Below the pieces are notes generated by a model. It ran no database searches. It worked only from the letters and a program-made list of their open reading frames with translations, and had not been told where the DNA came from. A stretch of DNA of 64,000 bases, from contig NZ_CP123228.1 of NCBI RefSeq assembly GCF_029855045.1, forward strand, positions 6,324,001 to 6,388,000, given 5' to 3'. This stretch comes from Piscinibacter sp. XHJ-5. GTDB taxonomy: Bacteria; Pseudomonadota; Gammaproteobacteria; Burkholderiales; Burkholderiaceae_C. Shown in pieces: positions 39,298 through 47,949 of the stretch; position 1 is the stretch's first letter; each line of letters opens with the position of its first letter. Made by a program: the position numbers and the translations under genes.

Positions 39298-39837
39298 CTA
39301 GCGCGGCTCGAGCGGCGGATACGTGCGCGTCGCCCCGACGGCGGACGCGGCCGCCTCGGGCGCTGCCGGCCTGACCGGCAGCGGCAGTGCTTTGACCTGC
39401 TCCTCGGTCAAAGCCAGCGCAGGCGCGTTGCGCCGAGTCTTGAAGGTGTCGATGGACGCGACGAATTCGCGCTCGCCCGGCAGTTCGCCACCGGGATCGA
39501 TGCTCTTCAGCACCTCGCCGTCGAAGAGCACGACGATGCTGCGACGCTGCGGCTCGGCACCCTGTCGGCGGATCGTGAAGACGTAGTCCCAGCGGTCGGC
39601 GTGGAAGGGATCGGTCAGCAGCGGCGAGCCAAGGATGTCGCGCACCTGCGCCCGCGTCATGCCCGGCTTGATCGCTTGGGCCTGCTCCTTGGTGACCACG
39701 TTGCCCTGCACGATTTCAATGCGGTACGGCGTCACCACACCCAGGAAATTGTCGGACGACTGCAGCGATTGGCAGCCCGCCAGGGCGACGAGCACCGACG
39801 CCAAAGCCGCCGGCTTGAATGAGATGAGGGAACGCAT
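39298..39837 (-). CDS. bamE: Outer-membrane assembly lipoprotein BamE
   Basis: Lipoprotein of 179 residues, a subunit of the BAM complex that folds outer-membrane proteins. The lipobox LAGC gives Cys22. The core is YRIEIVQGNVVTKEQAQAIKPGMTRAQVRDILGSPLLTDPFHADRWDYVF, the BamE signature. The C-terminal third is longer than in E. coli BamE (113 residues) and rich in alanine and proline. It opens the bamE-dapB-exbB-exbD run and is divergent from fur across 98 bp. The start is the ATG before the signal peptide, not the longer frame. Confidence 0.93.
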   Translation of the reverse strand: MRSLISFKPAALASVLVALAGCQSLQSSDNFLGVVTPYRIEIVQGNVVTKEQAQAIKPGMTRAQVRDILGSPLLTDPFHADRWDYVFTIRRQGAEPQRRSIVVLFDGEVLKSIDPGGELPGEREFVASIDTFKTRRNAPALALTEEQVKALPLPVRPAAPEAAASAVGATRTYPPLEPR

Positions 39838-39935
39838 GGTGAAGACTTGGAGACGCCGGCAGCGGGCGTCAACCTCGATATGATGGAACGATTCTAGCGG
39901 GCCGGGCCTCGAGCCCGGCGGGCCCGGGAGCCACC

Positions 39936-40370
39936 ATGACAAACGCCGAAGAGCTGAAGAACAGCGGCCTGAAAGCCACACTGCCGCGCATCAAGATTCT
40001 CGAAGTCTTTCAGAAGACGTCGCAGCGGCACATGACGGCCGAGGATGTGTTCAAGGTGCTTCTCGCCGAGGGCTCGGATGTCGGCTTGGCCACCGTCTAT
40101 CGGGTGCTCATGCAGTTCGAGCAGGCCGGCATCCTGTCACGCAACCATTTCGAAACAGGCAAATCGGTATTCGAGCTCAACGAAGGCAAGCACCACGACC
40201 ACCTGGTGTGCATGGATTGCGGCCGCGTCGAGGAGTTCTACGACGCCGAGATCGAGAAGCGCCAAAAATCGATCGCGCTTGCGCGCGGCTTCGAGCTGCA
40301 GGAGCATTCGTTGTCGCTGTACGCGGCGTGCACGAAGAAGCACTGTCAATACCGCACTCAGCACAAATAG
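39936..40370 (+). CDS. fur: Ferric uptake regulator Fur
   Basis: Iron-responsive repressor of 144 residues. The winged helix covers about 10-85 (LKATLPRIKILEVFQ, MTAEDVFKVLL, VGLATVYRVLMQFEQAG). The metal-binding C-terminal part contains KHHDHLVCMDCGRVEEF and a final C..KHCQY cysteine pair that suits a structural zinc. The linkage to bamE is the normal arrangement in many proteobacteria. Just upstream, GCCGGGC (39901-39907) and GCCCGGC (39913-39919) form a GC-rich hairpin in the leader. Confidence 0.95.
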   Translation: MTNAEELKNSGLKATLPRIKILEVFQKTSQRHMTAEDVFKVLLAEGSDVGLATVYRVLMQFEQAGILSRNHFETGKSVFELNEGKHHDHLVCMDCGRVEEFYDAEIEKRQKSIALARGFELQEHSLSLYAACTKKHCQYRTQHK

Positions 40371-40391
40371 CGGCGGCCTTGCCGCCGGAAG

Positions 40392-41342
40392 CTATTCGGG
40401 CTTGCCCATGGCCTTCTGGTGGCGCTCGATGAACTCGCGGTAAGTGTCGATGCCGCGCAGCTGCAGGATGGTGTTGCGCACCGCGGCCTCGACCAGCACG
40501 GCCAGGTTGCGGCCGGCATCGACCGCGATCACCGCCTTGCGCACGGGCACGTCGAGAATTTCTTCGTACAGCGGCTCGTACGGCAGGCGCTCGAACTCGC
40601 GTTCGAGGGTCTCCTTGCGCACCAGGTGCACGATCAGTTTCAGGCGCATCTTTCGCCGTACCGCGGTTTCGCCGAAGATGGCCTTGATGTCTAGCAGGCC
40701 GATGCCACGCACCTCGAGCAGGTTGAGCAGCAACTCGGGACAGCGGCCTTCCAGCGACGTCTGCGACACGCGGTACAGGTCCACGGCATCGTCGGCCACG
40801 AGACCGTGGCCCCGCGAGATCAGCTCCAGCCCCAGCTCGCTCTTGCCCAGGCCCGATTCGCCGGTGAGCAGCACGCCGAGTCCGAGGATGTCCATGAACA
40901 CGCCGTGCCGCGTGGTGCGCTCGGCAAACAGCTGGCTCAAATAGCCGCGAACCACGTCGATCACGTGCCCGGCCGACTCCTCGGTGACGAACAACGGGAT
41001 GTCGGCCCGGTCGCACATCGCCACCAGCTTGTCGGGCGGCGTCTGGGCATCCGCAACGATGAGAACCGGGGGCTCGAGCGTGACGATGCGCGAGATGCGG
41101 CGTTCGATCACCTCGGACGTCGATTGGCTCAGGTAGGCCACCTCACGGCGGCCGACGATCTGCACTCGATAAGGGTGGATGTAGTTGAGGTAGCCGACCA
41201 GGTCGGCGGCCGACTGCGCGTTGCGCACGGCCGCCTCGTCGAAACGGCGCTCGGGATGGGCATGCCCGGCAATCCATTCCCACTGCAAAGCGGGCCGGTG
41301 TTCTTCGAATAGCGCCTCGGCGCCGATGACGGTCGGTTTCAC
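40392..41342 (-). CDS. hprK: HPr kinase/phosphorylase
   Basis: Bifunctional enzyme of 316 residues that phosphorylates and dephosphorylates HPr on a serine. The Walker A loop is [10 protein letters not shown] (about 152-161). The segment [21 protein letters not shown] and the family signature [11 protein letters not shown] (about 200-210) follow. In proteobacteria it belongs to the nitrogen-related PTS branch together with PtsN. It lies 10 bp after ptsN. The rapZ gene often found downstream is not present; fur is there instead. Confidence 0.95.
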   Translation of the reverse strand: MKPTVIGAEALFEEHRPALQWEWIAGHAHPERRFDEAAVRNAQSAADLVGYLNYIHPYRVQIVGRREVAYLSQSTSEVIERRISRIVTLEPPVLIVADAQTPPDKLVAMCDRADIPLFVTEESAGHVIDVVRGYLSQLFAERTTRHGVFMDILGLGVLLTGESGLGKSELGLELISRGHGLVADDAVDLYRVSQTSLEGRCPELLLNLLEVRGIGLLDIKAIFGETAVRRKMRLKLIVHLVRKETLEREFERLPYEPLYEEILDVPVRKAVIAVDAGRNLAVLVEAAVRNTILQLRGIDTYREFIERHQKAMGKPE

Positions 41343-41352
41343 CTGCTGGCCT

Positions 41353-41823
41353 TCAGGCCACGGACTTCAGCGGTTCCCAATTGGAGATCAGCTCATGCAC
41401 CTTGGCCGCATCTCCTTCGGTTTTCAGGCGCTCGCGCAATTCCCGGTCGCTGAGCATTTCGGCGATTTCCGACAGGATTTCGAGGTGCCGCTGTGTCGCC
41501 GCCTCGGGCACCAGAAGGAAGATCAGCAGGCTCACGGCCTCGTCGTCGGGCGCATCAAAGGGAATCGGCTGCTGCACCCTCAGGACCGCCGCCAGGGGGT
41601 TCTTCAGGCCCTTGATGCGCCCATGCGGGATCGCGACACCGTGCCCCAATCCGGTGGAGCCCAGGCGCTCACGCGCGAACAGGTTGTCGGTGACGGTCGC
41701 GCGGGCGATGGCGTGCTGGTTCTCGAACAGCAAGCCGGCGTGCTCGAACGCGCGCTTCTTGCTGGTGGCGTCCACATCGACCAGCACATTGCTGGCGGGG
41801 AGGATGGCGGCGAGACGGTTCAT
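41353..41823 (-). CDS. ptsN: Nitrogen PTS EIIA component PtsN
   Basis: EIIA-Ntr protein of 156 residues that receives phosphate from NPr and regulates potassium and nitrogen metabolism. The phospho-acceptor His is in [12 protein letters not shown] (about 64-75), with [19 protein letters not shown] conserved after it. The start was placed at MNRLAAILP because this is the usual N-terminus; the longer frame adds 22 unrelated residues. It is followed by hprK and preceded by the hpf terminator, so it probably has its own promoter. Confidence 0.94.
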   Translation of the reverse strand: MNRLAAILPASNVLVDVDATSKKRAFEHAGLLFENQHAIARATVTDNLFARERLGSTGLGHGVAIPHGRIKGLKNPLAAVLRVQQPIPFDAPDDEAVSLLIFLLVPEAATQRHLEILSEIAEMLSDRELRERLKTEGDAAKVHELISNWEPLKSVA

Positions 41824-42013
41824 CAGGGTCCGAGCACCGACATCAGCCTTCTGGGCCGGCGCCGGCTGCTCGCGGAGCCAAAGCAGCAACTATAAGGACG
41901 GGATAGGCGCACAACGCGCCAATACCTCTCGGAGATGACAGATTGTGCACTCGGTGCTGCGACGCAGCAACCTCACTTGTTCCCGCGCTCACGGGGTTGT
42001 GCGGTAGGTAGCA

Positions 42014-42040
42014 AAAAGCGGCCCTTCGAGGGCCGCTTTT
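42014..42040. terminator. Bidirectional terminator after hpf
   Basis: AAAAGCGGCCC (42014-42024), loop TTCGA, and GGGCCGCTTTT (42030-42040) form an 11-bp perfect stem. It lies 20 bp after the hpf stop and separates hpf from ptsN. Confidence 0.85.
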
Positions 42041-42060
42041 CGAGTGGCTCTTGCGCCGGT

Positions 42061-42402
42061 TCACATCGCTGAATCATCGATGCGCTTGGCGGCGACATGG
42101 TGGTGGTCGTTGACCTTGTCCTTGTGGCGGACAACCTGGCGGTCGAGCTTGTCCATGAGCTGGTCGATCGCGGCGTAAAGGTCTTCGTGGGCGTTCTCGA
42201 CGAAGATGTCCTTGCCTTTTACGTGCAGCGTCACCTCTGCCTTCTGACGCCGTTCCTTTTCCTTTAGCTTCTCTACTGACAACAGCACGCTGATGTCCAC
42301 CACCTGATCGAAGTGCCGGGTCACCCGATCCAGCTTGGTGAGCACGTACTCACGCAAGGCCGGAGTGACTTCGAGGTGATGTCCGCTGATCGTCAGATTC
42401 AT
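42061..42402 (-). CDS. hpf: Ribosome hibernation promoting factor (short HPF)
   Basis: Protein of 113 residues that binds the 30S subunit and helps form inactive 100S ribosomes in stationary phase. [24 protein letters not shown] opens the family domain, ending with [29 protein letters not shown]. The length fits the short form without the dimerising C-terminal domain of long HPF. AAAGGAG lies 6 nt before the ATG. hpf is often next to rpoN, which is not seen here. A terminator follows. Confidence 0.93.
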   Translation of the reverse strand: MNLTISGHHLEVTPALREYVLTKLDRVTRHFDQVVDISVLLSVEKLKEKERRQKAEVTLHVKGKDIFVENAHEDLYAAIDQLMDKLDRQVVRHKDKVNDHHHVAAKRIDDSAM

Positions 42403-42793
42403 GGGTACTCCTTTCGCGGGGGGTGAGAGAAGCGAGGGCGGGGAGGGACGACGAGCTGTCGAGGAGGAATTCGGCGGGGAGCCGTTGAACCCAGTGTGCA
42501 CGGGTTCCCGGGCTGTGACAAGCACGTGACGGCAAAGTTCACAAGGTCGAAACAACCCTGTGACCACCTCGGTGCCGACCTCTGGCTCGCTCTGGAAGAG
42601 TCCTTTCGCGATGCCATAATTTGCGCTTCGCCATATCCCGGAGTCCCGACTTGGACGTCGCCCATCCTCGGTGACCGTCCGCTCCATGCGCCTCGCCCGA
42701 CGAGGCAGCGCCTGAGTGAGACGGTCGCGAGCGTTCCCCCTTCCGTTTCACCAGGACGAATGCGCCGCACGCATTCGAATGGCTGGAGACCCG
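42403..42793. other. 391-bp hpf-corA divergent intergenic region
   Basis: No gene is seen. It holds the promoters of hpf and corA. Small hairpins are GAACCC/GGGTTC (42487-42492 and 42502-42507), GCCTCG/CGAGGC (42690-42695 and 42701-42706) and CGAATGCG/CGCATTCG (42757-42764 and 42770-42777). The last two lie in the likely corA leader. CATAAT at 42615-42620 is a possible -10 element for corA. Confidence 0.5.
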
Positions 42794-43756
42794 ATGCTGA
42801 ACGTTTTCACGCTGGCCAACGGCCGGCTGTTCCAGGAAGAAATCGAAAGTCTCGACGCGCTGGCCCATGTCCAGCCGGTGTGGGTCGATCTTGAGACGCC
42901 CACGCCGGACGAGAAGGGCTGGATCACGCAGCATTTCGGCCTGACCATCCCCGAGGACGCCGTCGATGACGACCTGGAGGAATCGGCTCGCTTCTACGAA
43001 GAGGACAACGGCGAACTCCACATCCGCTCGGACTTCCTCATCGACGACGGCGAGACACCTCGCAACGTGCGCGTGGCCTTCATTCTCTTCAAGGGCGTGC
43101 TGTTCTCGGTACACGACGAAGCCTTGCCGGTGTTCCGGCTCCTGCGCCTGCGCGCACGTCGCATCCCCGCGCTGATCGACGACGCGAAGGACGTGCTGCT
43201 CAAGCTCTACGATGCAGACGCCGAGTACAGCGCCGATGCGCTCGAAGGCATCTACGACGCGCTCGAGGCGGTGAGCAATCGCGTGCTGAAGCAGGACGTG
43301 AACGATGCCACCGCCGGCGAGGCGCTCTCGGCCATCGCACGAGAAGAAGACTTGAACGGGCGCATCCGCCGCAACGTGATGGACACCCGCCGCGCCGTGA
43401 GCTTCATGATGCGAAGCCGGATGCTCAATGCCGAGCAGTTCGAGGAAGCGCGGCAGATTCTGCGCGACATCGACTCGCTCGACAGCCACACGACCTTCCT
43501 GTTCGACAAGATCAACTTCCTGATGAACGCCACCGTCGGCTTCATCAACATCAATCAGAACAAGATCATCAAGATCTTCTCGGTGGCAAGCGTCGCGCTG
43601 CTGCCCCCGACCCTGATCGCCAGCATCTACGGCATGAACTTCAAGGCGATGCCCGAGCTCGACTGGTCGCTCGGATACCCGTTCGCTCTCGCGTTGATGC
43701 TGGCGTCAGTGGCCGCGCCGTTCCTCTATTTCCGACGCAAGGGCTGGCTGCGCTAG
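42794..43756 (+). CDS. corA: Magnesium/cobalt transporter CorA
   Basis: Inner-membrane divalent-cation channel of 320 residues. A long cytoplasmic domain precedes two C-terminal membrane helices, with the family signature YGMNF between them (about 288-292). The helix before it contains TVGFININQNKIIKIFSV. GGAG lies 6 nt before the ATG at 42794; the upstream in-frame extension has no family match. Its stop overlaps that of the convergent DUF4148-like gene by 4 bp. The long leader with hairpins may regulate it. Confidence 0.94.
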   Translation: MLNVFTLANGRLFQEEIESLDALAHVQPVWVDLETPTPDEKGWITQHFGLTIPEDAVDDDLEESARFYEEDNGELHIRSDFLIDDGETPRNVRVAFILFKGVLFSVHDEALPVFRLLRLRARRIPALIDDAKDVLLKLYDADAEYSADALEGIYDALEAVSNRVLKQDVNDATAGEALSAIAREEDLNGRIRRNVMDTRRAVSFMMRSRMLNAEQFEEARQILRDIDSLDSHTTFLFDKINFLMNATVGFININQNKIIKIFSVASVALLPPTLIASIYGMNFKAMPELDWSLGYPFALALMLASVAAPFLYFRRKGWLR

Positions 43757-44406
43757 CGCACCGCGACCGTCACCGGCGCAACGGTGGTGCCGGCGGTGGT
43801 TTCGACGTATGAGGGGCCCTCGGCGACGATGTGCTCGTCGCGCCATTGCCCATCCGGTCCCATGGTCATCACGAGCTCCTCCGTGGTGGGAAACGCACCT
43901 TGCGCCGACTGATTCCCCGGCAGGCGCAGCGATGTGTCCTCGGAGGCCAGCTCGAAGCTCGGCGTCCCGCCGCGCGCATCCACCAGCGCGGTCTGAACCG
44001 CCAACTCGGCGATCGGGTCGATCGAGGATTCGGCCGGGGTGTTCATTGCCATCAGCCGCGCGCGCTCGGACTCGACGAAGGCATGCCGCTGGTTCAGCAC
44101 GCGGTCGGTGGCGCCCGCTTCGCCCGTATCGTCCACCAGCCCGCGGGCCTGCCACTCACGCAGCTTGTGACGCACTTCGGCGCGGCTGGTCATGCTGTCG
44201 CGCGCAACTGCGTCGTGGAACACGGTGGCTTCGCCTTGTTGCTGGACGGTCCAGGCCGTCGGGTTCAGCATTGCGTCGCCGGTGGCGGACTGCCTTGCTT
44301 CGGCCTGCGGATCCCACTGGGTGGCTTCGACGGCGTGAACGCCGATCGCCGCCAAAGCGGTGGCCGCTGCTGCAGCGGTCATGCGAAGTACGTGTCGAGT
44401 GCTCAT
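43753..44406 (-). CDS. Secreted DUF4148-like protein (large copy)
   Basis: Protein of 217 residues with a signal peptide (about 1-25, ending AIGVHA) followed by VEATQWDP, the same mature start as in the two small DUF4148 proteins at 14.6-15.2 kb. GEATVFHD and MTSRAEVRHKLREWQARG correspond to their GEAT and SRDEVR motifs. The remaining 130 residues have no recognised domain. AGAAGGAGATCGACATG gives a strong ribosome-binding site. Function is unknown. It is probably periplasmic or secreted. Convergent with corA. Confidence 0.72.
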   Translation of the reverse strand: MSTRHVLRMTAAAAATALAAIGVHAVEATQWDPQAEARQSATGDAMLNPTAWTVQQQGEATVFHDAVARDSMTSRAEVRHKLREWQARGLVDDTGEAGATDRVLNQRHAFVESERARLMAMNTPAESSIDPIAELAVQTALVDARGGTPSFELASEDTSLRLPGNQSAQGAFPTTEELVMTMGPDGQWRDEHIVAEGPSYVETTAGTTVAPVTVAVR

Positions 44407-44947
44407 GTCGATCTCCTTCTGTCGGTTGGGGTGCATGGCGCACCCCAGTTCGATGAACCGGTTCGACCCGCGTTTCGCAACAAAACTCGACAAGGGTTGG
44501 CGCTTGGCTACGGTGCCTCGCCGCAGCCGACGTGGGACTCGGCGTCGTCCTACAAGGCAGCCGCGGAAACGACTGCGGCCGCTCATCGAGCGGCCGCAAG
44601 AGAAGAAAGATGCTGCACAGCGCCCCTCAGCGAAGGAGGGAGGGAGGAGGGAGGAGGAGAACCGCTGTGGGATTTCAGCCGGGGACACCGGCAGGCTGTG
44701 CAACGCAAAACCGTTTATGAGGCAAGGTCCAGGAAGGTCCTCATTTCATTCACGCGAACTTCGATGCAGCGAGTGGTCGCGAGTTCCATGATCCCGCGAA
44801 TTTCGCACTTCGTGCTCACACCACTTTGTAAGGAATGACAACGGTCGCGGGCCCGTCCGTTGCCTGTTCTTCACCGCCTGTCCAATGCACCGTGGCCGGA
44901 CTGTCACACCGCCCCTCTAAAATCGCGGGGCAACGCGAAAGATCACC
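44407..44947. other. 541-bp non-coding stretch upstream of the desaturase-like gene
   Basis: No convincing gene. A perfect hairpin TGCGGCCGCT, loop CATCG, AGCGGCCGCA lies at 44574-44598. A purine-only tract with several G-runs covers about 44632-44661 and could form a G-quadruplex. TAAAAT at 44918-44923 is a possible -10 element for the downstream gene. The divergent DUF4148-like promoter should also be here. Confidence 0.5.
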
Positions 44948-45811
44948 ATGCTTTACCCCGAACTGTTCAAGCAACTCGAAGCCGTGCGCTGGAGCATGGA
45001 CAAGGACATTCCCTGGGAGCTCTTCGATGCCGCCCGGCTGTCCGACGAACAGGCGCAAACGGTCAAGATGAATGCGATCACCGAGTGGGCGGCGCTGCCC
45101 GCCACCGAGATGTTCCTGCGCGACAACCGTGACGACAGCGATTTCTCGGCCTTCATGAGTGTCTGGTTCTTCGAGGAACAGAAGCACTCGCTGGTGCTGA
45201 TGGAATATTTGCGCCGTTTTCGACCGGACCTGGTGCCGACCGAGCAGGAATTACACGAGATCCGCTTCGAGTTCGACCCGGCGCCGGCGCTCGAGACGCT
45301 GATGCTGCACTTCTGCGGCGAGATCCGGCTGAACCACTGGTACCGGCGCGCCGCGGAGTGGCACACCGAGCCGGTGATCAAGGCCATCTACGAGACGCTC
45401 GCGCGCGACGAGGCCCGCCACGGCGGCGCCTACCTGCGCTACATGAAGCGTGCGCTGCAGAAGTTCGGCGATGAGGCAAAAGCGGCGTTCGCCAAGGTGG
45501 GCGTGCTGATGGCCAGCGCGCGCCGCACCGCCCAGGCGCTGCATCCGACCAATCTGCACGTCAACGAGAAGCTGTTCCCCCGCGACACCATTCAGAGCCG
45601 ACTGCCCGACCCGAGCTGGCTCGAGGAGTGGCTGGACAAGCAGATCCAGTTCGACACGGTTTGGGAGAACAAGGTCGTCGAGCGCATCCTGCACAACCTC
45701 AGCCTGCTCATGGAACGCAGTTTTGCCAGCGTGCAGGAGCTCAATCGCTTCCGCAAGGAAATGGCCGCGATCGTGGCCGCCACCGCCAAGGTTGGCCCCC
45801 AGCCGGCCTGA
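44948..45811 (+). CDS. Ferritin-like di-iron protein, acyl-ACP desaturase-like
   Basis: Protein of 287 residues of the ferritin-like superfamily. Two iron-binding EXXH motifs are visible: EEQKH (Glu77, His80) and DEARH (near residues 153-157), with further Glu residues such as ATEM near 53 and CGEIRLNHW near 120. This spacing matches stearoyl-ACP-desaturase-like proteins, which use di-iron and oxygen. The natural substrate is unknown. No membrane segments are seen, so it is soluble. It is followed by a terminator and convergent with the GST gene. Confidence 0.72.
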   Translation: MLYPELFKQLEAVRWSMDKDIPWELFDAARLSDEQAQTVKMNAITEWAALPATEMFLRDNRDDSDFSAFMSVWFFEEQKHSLVLMEYLRRFRPDLVPTEQELHEIRFEFDPAPALETLMLHFCGEIRLNHWYRRAAEWHTEPVIKAIYETLARDEARHGGAYLRYMKRALQKFGDEAKAAFAKVGVLMASARRTAQALHPTNLHVNEKLFPRDTIQSRLPDPSWLEEWLDKQIQFDTVWENKVVERILHNLSLLMERSFASVQELNRFRKEMAAIVAATAKVGPQPA

Positions 45812-45831
45812 GTCCTCCTCCATCGCGAGAC

Positions 45832-45853
45832 GGCCCGCTCCGGCGGGCCTTTT
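45832..45853. terminator. Intrinsic terminator after the desaturase-like gene
   Basis: GGCCCGC (45832-45838), loop TCCG and GCGGGCC (45843-45849) are followed by TTTT (45850-45853). It lies 20 bp after the stop of the desaturase-like gene and just before the stop of the convergent GST gene. Confidence 0.82.
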
Positions 45854-45861
45854 CCATTCCG

Positions 45862-46506
45862 CTAGGCGGCGCGCTCTTGAGCCGCCTTGCGGTCGGCGAC
45901 GACGCGCTGCGCGCTCGGACGCTGGCCGATGAGCTGGCTGTACGGCTTCCACGCGATGCCGGCGGCTGCAACCAAGTCCTCGCCATACACGCTCTTGCTT
46001 GCAAGAGACACGAGCGGCAGGCTGACGTAGGCGGCGCAATCGGCCATCGTGAAGCGCTCGCCGGCGATATACGGCGAAAACTTCGCCAGCCGCGCAAGCC
46101 CCGCCAGGTTCTTCGCGAGCTGCTTGCGCACCCGCGCCGCATTGCCCTCGCTGATCTCGCCGCCGAAGAACGCCTTGCCGTACAGCTCACGCGCCGTCAG
46201 CTCGACATGCAGGTCGATGAAGGTGACGAGCTCGCGCACCTTGGCGGCCTGCCATGGATCGGCCGGCACGAGCGGCGGCTGCGGCCACACCGCCTCGAGG
46301 TAGTCAACAATCGCCTGGCTCTCGCACATCGCGCCGTGCTCGGTGCGGATGAACGGGATCTTCGCGAGCGGCGAGCAGGCGAGCACCGTCTCTTCAGTGC
46401 TCTTGGTGGAGCAGTGTTCCTCGACGAAGGCGATGCCCTTTTCGAGAAGCACCATCTTGACCTTGTTGTAGTAGTTCGAGATTGGTGAGCCGCACAGCGT
46501 GATCAT
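45862..46506 (-). CDS. Glutathione S-transferase family protein
   Basis: Protein of 214 residues with an N-terminal thioredoxin-fold domain (ITLCGSPISNYYNKVKMVLLEKGI at the start, KIPFIRTEHGAMCESQAIVDYLE) and a C-terminal helical domain. The SQAI segment is the glutathione-binding loop. The fold is clear but the substrate is unknown; the Ser near residue 9 is the likely catalytic residue. AGGAGACACGCCATG gives the ribosome-binding site. It is divergent from rfaE2. Confidence 0.87.
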   Translation of the reverse strand: MITLCGSPISNYYNKVKMVLLEKGIAFVEEHCSTKSTEETVLACSPLAKIPFIRTEHGAMCESQAIVDYLEAVWPQPPLVPADPWQAAKVRELVTFIDLHVELTARELYGKAFFGGEISEGNAARVRKQLAKNLAGLARLAKFSPYIAGERFTMADCAAYVSLPLVSLASKSVYGEDLVAAAGIAWKPYSQLIGQRPSAQRVVADRKAAQERAA

Positions 46507-46585
46507 GGCGTGTCTCCTGTCGCGTCGAACCCAGTCTAGGCGCGCACCGGCGCCACGTGCTGACACGCAGGCGACAATGCACGCC

Positions 46586-47059
46586 ATGCCCACTTTTCTC
46601 GACAAGCTGTGCCCGCGCGGCGAGTTGCGGTCCCGCATCGCCGCGTTGCCGCAGCGCGTGGTCTTCACCAACGGCGTGTTCGACATCCTGCACCGCGGGC
46701 ACGTGAGCTACCTCGCCCAGGCGCGCGAACTCGGTGCGAGCCTGGTCATCGGTCTCAACAGCGACACGTCGGCGCGCGGTCTGGGGAAGGGCCCCGATCG
46801 CCCCCTGAACAACGAGGCGGATCGGGCCTGCGTGGTGGCCGCGCTGGAGAGCGTGAGCCTGGTCACCCTGTTCGATGAGCCGACGCCAGTCGAGCTGCTG
46901 AAGCTGGTGCGACCTCAGGTGTACGTGAAGGGCGGCGACTACGACATCGAGGCGCTCGAGGAGACCAAATGGGTGCGCAGCTGGGGCGGCGAAGCGCGTG
47001 CGCTCCCCTTCGTCGATGGCTATTCGACGTCCGCTCTCGTGAGGCGCATCCGCTCCTAG
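46586..47059 (+). CDS. rfaE2: D-glycero-beta-D-manno-heptose 1-phosphate adenylyltransferase
   Basis: Nucleotidyltransferase of 157 residues that activates heptose-1-phosphate with ATP for LPS core synthesis. The motif FTNGVFDILHRGHVSYLAQA (about 27-46) holds the catalytic HxGH. VYVKGGDYDIEAL and a final FVDGYSTSALVRRI complete it. It is the separate C-terminal half of E. coli HldE (RfaE), as in many Burkholderiales. An in-frame ATG 9 bp upstream (46577) is equally possible. It ends convergent with the EamA gene, overlapping by 4 bp. Confidence 0.93.
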   Translation: MPTFLDKLCPRGELRSRIAALPQRVVFTNGVFDILHRGHVSYLAQARELGASLVIGLNSDTSARGLGKGPDRPLNNEADRACVVAALESVSLVTLFDEPTPVELLKLVRPQVYVKGGDYDIEALEETKWVRSWGGEARALPFVDGYSTSALVRRIRS

Positions 47060-47949
47060 CGCCGGTTCACGAGCACGATCCCCGCAGCCACCGTCACCAG
47101 CGCCACGATCAGCCGAGTGGTGATCGGCTCGCCGAGCAGCAGGGCGCCCATCAGCAGGCCGAACACCGGCGTCAGCAGCGTGAAGGACGCGAGCCGCGTC
47201 GCCGGGTAGCGGCGCATCAGCCAGAACCACAGCAGGTAGCTGGCGAAGGTCACGACGACGACCTGAAACCCCAGCGACGACCACGCCAACACCGACAGCT
47301 CGCGCGGCAGCGGCGCGCCGGTGATGGCCGCCGCGAACGCCAGCATCACCGCCGACACCGCCAGCTGATAGAGCAGCGTCTTCTCCGCCGACGCGGCGGT
47401 GAGCCGGCTGGCCCGGATCGCCAGCGTCGTCGCGCCCCAGAGCACTCCCGCGGCGACGCCCAGGGCATCACCGACCCACTGGCGCTCGCCCGCGGCGGGC
47501 CGCGTGAAGCCCTCGGCGAACGCCCAGGCGACGCCCGCAAAGGCCGCGACGAGGCCAACAAGCTGCGATGCCGACAGCCGTTCCGAATGGGCGATGAAGG
47601 GCATGCCCAGCGCGACCACGAACGGCGACAGATAGATGAACACGACCATGCGGGAAGCGGTCGTGAACTGCAGGCCGATGAAGATGCAGCCGAACTCGGC
47701 GGCAAACAGCGCGCCGGCGAGCAGTCCGCCGCGCAGGGTTCCGTCGCGCTCGAACAGTCGGATGCCACGCGCCATCGCCCACAACCACACGAGCAATGCA
47801 CCGCCCGCCGAGCGGATGGCCGCCTGTTGCAGCGCCGGCACCTCGGGCAGCGCCGCCTTGGCCGCAACCTGGTTCAAGCCCCACAGGAAGCAGCAGCCGA
47901 CGAGCAGCGTGACGGCGAGCGAGTCGAGACGGGTCTTGCGTTCAGTCAT
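47056..47949 (-). CDS. EamA-family (DMT) transporter
   Basis: Inner-membrane transporter of 297 residues with about ten helices, made of two EamA repeats (about 10-140 and 160-292). Typical features are FLWGLNQVAAKAAL at the start and TPVFGLLMGALLLGEPIT near the end. Members export amino acids or other metabolites; the substrate is not known here. It overlaps the stop codon of the upstream rhombosortase-like gene by 4 bp and is probably cotranscribed with it. Confidence 0.88.
   Translation of the reverse strand: MTERKTRLDSLAVTLLVGCCFLWGLNQVAAKAALPEVPALQQAAIRSAGGALLVWLWAMARGIRLFERDGTLRGGLLAGALFAAEFGCIFIGLQFTTASRMVVFIYLSPFVVALGMPFIAHSERLSASQLVGLVAAFAGVAWAFAEGFTRPAAGERQWVGDALGVAAGVLWGATTLAIRASRLTAASAEKTLLYQLAVSAVMLAFAAAITGAPLPRELSVLAWSSLGFQVVVVTFASYLLWFWLMRRYPATRLASFTLLTPVFGLLMGALLLGEPITTRLIVALVTVAAGIVLVNRR

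Noticed and set aside
42061..42402. Long HPF form
   Set aside because: The protein stops at 113 residues and has no C-terminal dimerisation domain.
44532..44720. 62-codon plus-strand frame
   Set aside because: It is made mostly of the purine tract and hairpin, with Arg/Gly repeats and no ribosome-binding site.
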